8,106 nucleotides of DNA from Bacteroidales bacterium (lineage in GTDB: Bacteria; Bacteroidota; Bacteroidia; Bacteroidales; VadinHA17). Location of the stretch: positions 1-8,106 of the forward strand of contig JABUEV010000088.1 in assembly GCA_013314865.1 (NCBI GenBank), given 5' to 3'. A program made the translations under genes and the position numbers. Within the stretch, counting starts at the first letter, position 1; the number at the start of each line of letters is the position of its first letter. The notes under the pieces are model-generated. The model did no database searches, was not told the DNA's origin, and saw nothing but the letters and a program-made list of their open reading frames with translations. Positions 6,212 through 8,106 of the stretch are shown here, piece by piece.

Positions 6212-6745
6212 ATGGCCAGGCTTAAAATATATTGTTACAGCCTTTTAATTGCATTATTACTTTCAGGGGTTAGAGTTTCTGCCCAGGGCACGAATTCAAT
6301 CAGTGTAACAGGACAGATCTTTGCTGAAGTAATTCCGGTTTTCTCTGCAAGTGAGACATCCCGGCTTAACTTCGGTCGATTCTCTCCAGGTCCCCAGGGC
6401 GGAAAGATTATCCTTACACCCCAGAGCACGATTTCCGTGATAGGCAGTATTTATAAAGGAACCGGCACTCATAATGCCGCCAGCTTCTATATCACCGGTG
6501 ATGAGGATGCGGCTTATTCTATTACCCTGCCTTCTTCTCCGGTAGTCCTGAATCATACCAGAAGCGCTAAAACCATGGTAATTGAAGAATGGAATTCGGT
6601 CCCGGCACCTGGTGTCGGGACCGGGATGCTGCGGGACGGATTCCAGGTGGTGTATGTCGGAGCCACCCTCAGGGTGGGTACACTGCATGACAATCCTGTC
6701 GGTGTTTATACCGGATCATATACGGTAACCTTTGACTTTAATTAA
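6212..6745 (+). CDS. DUF4402 pilin-like secreted protein (second, divergent)
   Basis: A 177-residue protein with a signal peptide (1-24, cleavage at VSA before Gln25). It is a diverged DUF4402 member: SRLNFGRFSPGPQGGKIILT (50-69) corresponds to the FG and GTVTVSP strands of its neighbour, followed by ASFYITGDEDAAYSITLP (90-107), VVYVGATLRV (147-156) and the last strand GVYTGSYTVTFDFN (164-177). That strand again has Gly at -14, an aromatic penultimate residue (Phe) and alternating hydrophobics. Differences from the first protein include an extra segment around 71-89 (ISVIGSIYKGTGTHN) and a shorter spacing after the signal peptide. The mature protein has no cysteine. It lies 41 bp after the first DUF4402 gene and 24 bp before the chaperone gene, clearly in the same operon. 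A minor or tip/base subunit of the same fibre is plausible but unproven. Confidence 0.85.
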   Translation: MARLKIYCYSLLIALLLSGVRVSAQGTNSISVTGQIFAEVIPVFSASETSRLNFGRFSPGPQGGKIILTPQSTISVIGSIYKGTGTHNAASFYITGDEDAAYSITLPSSPVVLNHTRSAKTMVIEEWNSVPAPGVGTGMLRDGFQVVYVGATLRVGTLHDNPVGVYTGSYTVTFDFN

Positions 6746-6769
6746 CCTGGTCTTTAATAACAAAAACTG

Positions 6770-7660
6770 ATGACTAAATCGAACCATGAAAGAATGACTT
6801 TAAGGCAGAAAAATTTGTCTGCCAGATCCTGCGCTCTGGCTTTAAATAAAGTATTATTAACCATTCTCCTTCTATTACCGTCAGTTATTTATTCTCAGGG
6901 AGATCTTCTGATAACACCTAAAAGAATTGTATTTGAAGGGAACAGGAGATCGATGGATATCAACCTGTCAAATATTGGCCAGGACAGTGCAACCTATTCT
7001 ATATCTCTTATTCAGGTAAGAATGAGGGAAGATGGAGGTTTTGAAACTATTACCGAGCCCGATCCCGGTCAGAGATTTGCCGACAGATTTGTACGATTTT
7101 TTCCGAGAACAGTAACACTTGGACCAGGGGAAGCCCAGACGATAAAGGTACAGCTGATCAGGTCAAACGAACTTACTCCGGGAGAATACAGATCTCATTT
7201 TTATTTCAGGGCAGTTCCGAAACCTAAGCCCCTGGGAGAAGAAGAACTTCCTTCAGACACAACATCAATTTCTGTCAAACTGATTCCCATTTATGGAATT
7301 ACGATCCCGGTTATAATAAGGTCGGGTGCTTCAAATACCACAGTTACCTTATCTGACCTGCTTTTCGACTATGATACCCGCAACAATCCCAGAATAAGCA
7401 TGGTTTTTAACCGCACAGGTAATATGTCGGTTTACGGAGATATTGCCGTTGACTACATCTCACCGCAGGGCAAAGCTACACGTGTGGGTGTTGCAAACGG
7501 AGTGGCAGTATATACTCCAAATGCAAAGCGGCGTTTTGTTTTAAATCTGACCATTCCTGAAGGAACCGATCTAAGGACAGGCAAGCTTAAAGTGACCTAT
7601 TCAGCTCCATCAGATGTAAAGCCTGAAAAATACGCGGAAGCAGAACTGGTATTAAAGTGA
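6770..7660 (+). CDS. PapD-like periplasmic (fimbrial-type) chaperone
   Basis: A 296-residue protein with an N-terminal signal (hydrophobic core 28-40, cleavage at YS before Gln43). Mature residues about 45-185 form the first PapD-like immunoglobulin domain: LLITPKRIVFEG (46-57) aligns with the PapD A-strand, placing Arg52 at the position of PapD Arg8, which anchors the subunit carboxylate. It continues with MDINLSN (62-68), a FPRTVTLGPGEAQTIKVQL-like strand pair and GEYRSHFYFRAVP, then the strand VKLIPIYGITIPVIIR (169-184). A Lys equivalent to PapD Lys112 is not obvious; Lys170 is a candidate only. The second domain is about 186-296. It probably stabilises the two DUF4402 proteins encoded upstream by donor-strand complementation in the periplasm. 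The annotated start gives a long N-terminal region; Met9 (6794) is an alternative start. No usher gene is visible nearby. Confidence 0.82.
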   Translation: MTKSNHERMTLRQKNLSARSCALALNKVLLTILLLLPSVIYSQGDLLITPKRIVFEGNRRSMDINLSNIGQDSATYSISLIQVRMREDGGFETITEPDPGQRFADRFVRFFPRTVTLGPGEAQTIKVQLIRSNELTPGEYRSHFYFRAVPKPKPLGEEELPSDTTSISVKLIPIYGITIPVIIRSGASNTTVTLSDLLFDYDTRNNPRISMVFNRTGNMSVYGDIAVDYISPQGKATRVGVANGVAVYTPNAKRRFVLNLTIPEGTDLRTGKLKVTYSAPSDVKPEKYAEAELVLK

Positions 7661-7704
7661 AAATCAAGCCGGTGAAAAATCTGCCGCATTAATATTTTCC
7701 GATT

Positions 7705-8106
7705 ATGATAAGACCACACATTAGCTGTAAGATTCTCATTCTGGCAGTGGTTTTATCGTTTTTCAATTTAACATTTTTAAATGGCCAGATTACATCAGCC
7801 GCTTCAGGTAACTGGAATTCTCCCTCAACCTGGACAGGAGGTGTTGTCCCTTCTGCTGCAGATAACGTCAATATAGCCAATGGCCACACAATCACTGTAA
7901 CAGCCAACGCTTCATGTGCATCTATAACTTTTACAGGAGCAACCGGTGGTATTACAGTAAACTCTTCAGTTACTTTAAGCGTCTCAGGAACAATAACATT
8001 AAGAAAACAGGCAAATGCTGATGCATCCTGTAATGTTACAGGGCAGGGCACAATAACATGCCAGAATATTGCTGTCGGATCAGCTGACAATGCTCCGACC
8101 AATAAT
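7705..8106 (+). CDS. secreted strand-rich surface protein, N-terminal fragment
   Basis: The frame runs open from ATG 7705 to the right edge (134 codons). Residues 1-27 are a signal peptide (hydrophobic core about 10-25, then LNG before Gln28). The mature part begins ITSAASGNWNSPSTWTGGVV (29-48), continuing with PSAADNVNIANGHTITV (49-65), a module common at the N-terminus of large Bacteroidota secreted proteins, in which a W-x-x-P-x-T-W segment leads to a D-x-V-x-I turn and a beta-helix-like Thr/Val/Ile-rich repeat region. Such proteins often end in a type IX secretion sorting domain; the end is outside the window, so this cannot be checked. The gene follows the chaperone by 44 bp and is likely the fourth gene of the operon. 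It could be an adhesin or structural partner of the DUF4402 fibre; that role is inference. The opposite-strand reading here has no family support. Confidence 0.78.
   Translation, partial: MIRPHISCKILILAVVLSFFNLTFLNGQITSAASGNWNSPSTWTGGVVPSAADNVNIANGHTITVTANASCASITFTGATGGITVNSSVTLSVSGTITLRKQANADASCNVTGQGTITCQNIAVGSADNAPTNN

Noticed and set aside
6296..6688. Minus-strand open frame of 130 codons opposite the second DUF4402 gene
   Set aside because: The + strand carries signal peptide and family motifs; the antisense reading is a shadow.
7689..8102. Minus-strand open frame of 137 codons at the right edge
   Set aside because: The + strand frame from 7705 has a signal peptide and a known surface-protein module and is open to the edge; the antisense translation is Val/Ala/Pro-rich as expected for the complement of Thr/Ala-rich coding DNA.

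Overview
The window looks like chromosomal DNA of a Bacteroidota (Bacteroidetes) species, probably a polysaccharide-degrading, uncultured-type member; I cannot name the genus. Reasons: several secreted products share the phylum's typical signal-peptide cleavage before Gln (A/S then Q); three intergenic regions carry the phylum-specific -7 promoter box TAnnTTTG; start codons are preceded by A/T-rich leaders rather than strong Shine-Dalgarno sites; and the protein families (GH78 rhamnosidase, PF12831 FAD oxidoreductase, CBM9-like/DUF5916 protein, DUF4402 proteins) are common there. All eight genes lie on the + strand. I see no tRNA, rRNA, CRISPR array or insertion sequence, and no gene-free stretch above 300 bases.

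Region 1 (1-2142) is a carbohydrate-related pair: the 3' end of a GH78 alpha-L-rhamnosidase, then 53 bp later a secreted lipoprotein-type FAD-dependent oxidoreductase. No promoter box is visible between them, so they are probably co-transcribed and may be the tail of a glycan-utilisation locus. Region 2 (2143-5428) holds two separately promoted outer-membrane proteins: a small beta-barrel (2364-3002) and a 760-residue CBM9-like/DUF5916 protein (3146-5428). A 13-bp perfect inverted repeat folds into a probable terminator between them.

Region 3 (5429-8106) is the most interesting part. After a 241-bp, palindrome-rich intergenic region with a candidate promoter come four closely spaced genes: two different DUF4402 proteins (166 and 177 residues), a PapD-like two-domain periplasmic chaperone (296 residues), and the start of a secreted, strand-rich surface protein that runs off the right edge. 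Both DUF4402 proteins end with the pattern that classical chaperone-usher pilins show to PapD: Gly exactly 14 residues from the C-terminus, aromatic penultimate residue, alternating hydrophobic residues. The chaperone keeps a counterpart of the PapD Arg8 anchor. I infer a chaperone-dependent, pilus-like or surface-fibre assembly module in a Bacteroidota genome. No usher is present up to the window edge, so whether it is a canonical chaperone-usher system or a variant that uses another outer-membrane exit is open.
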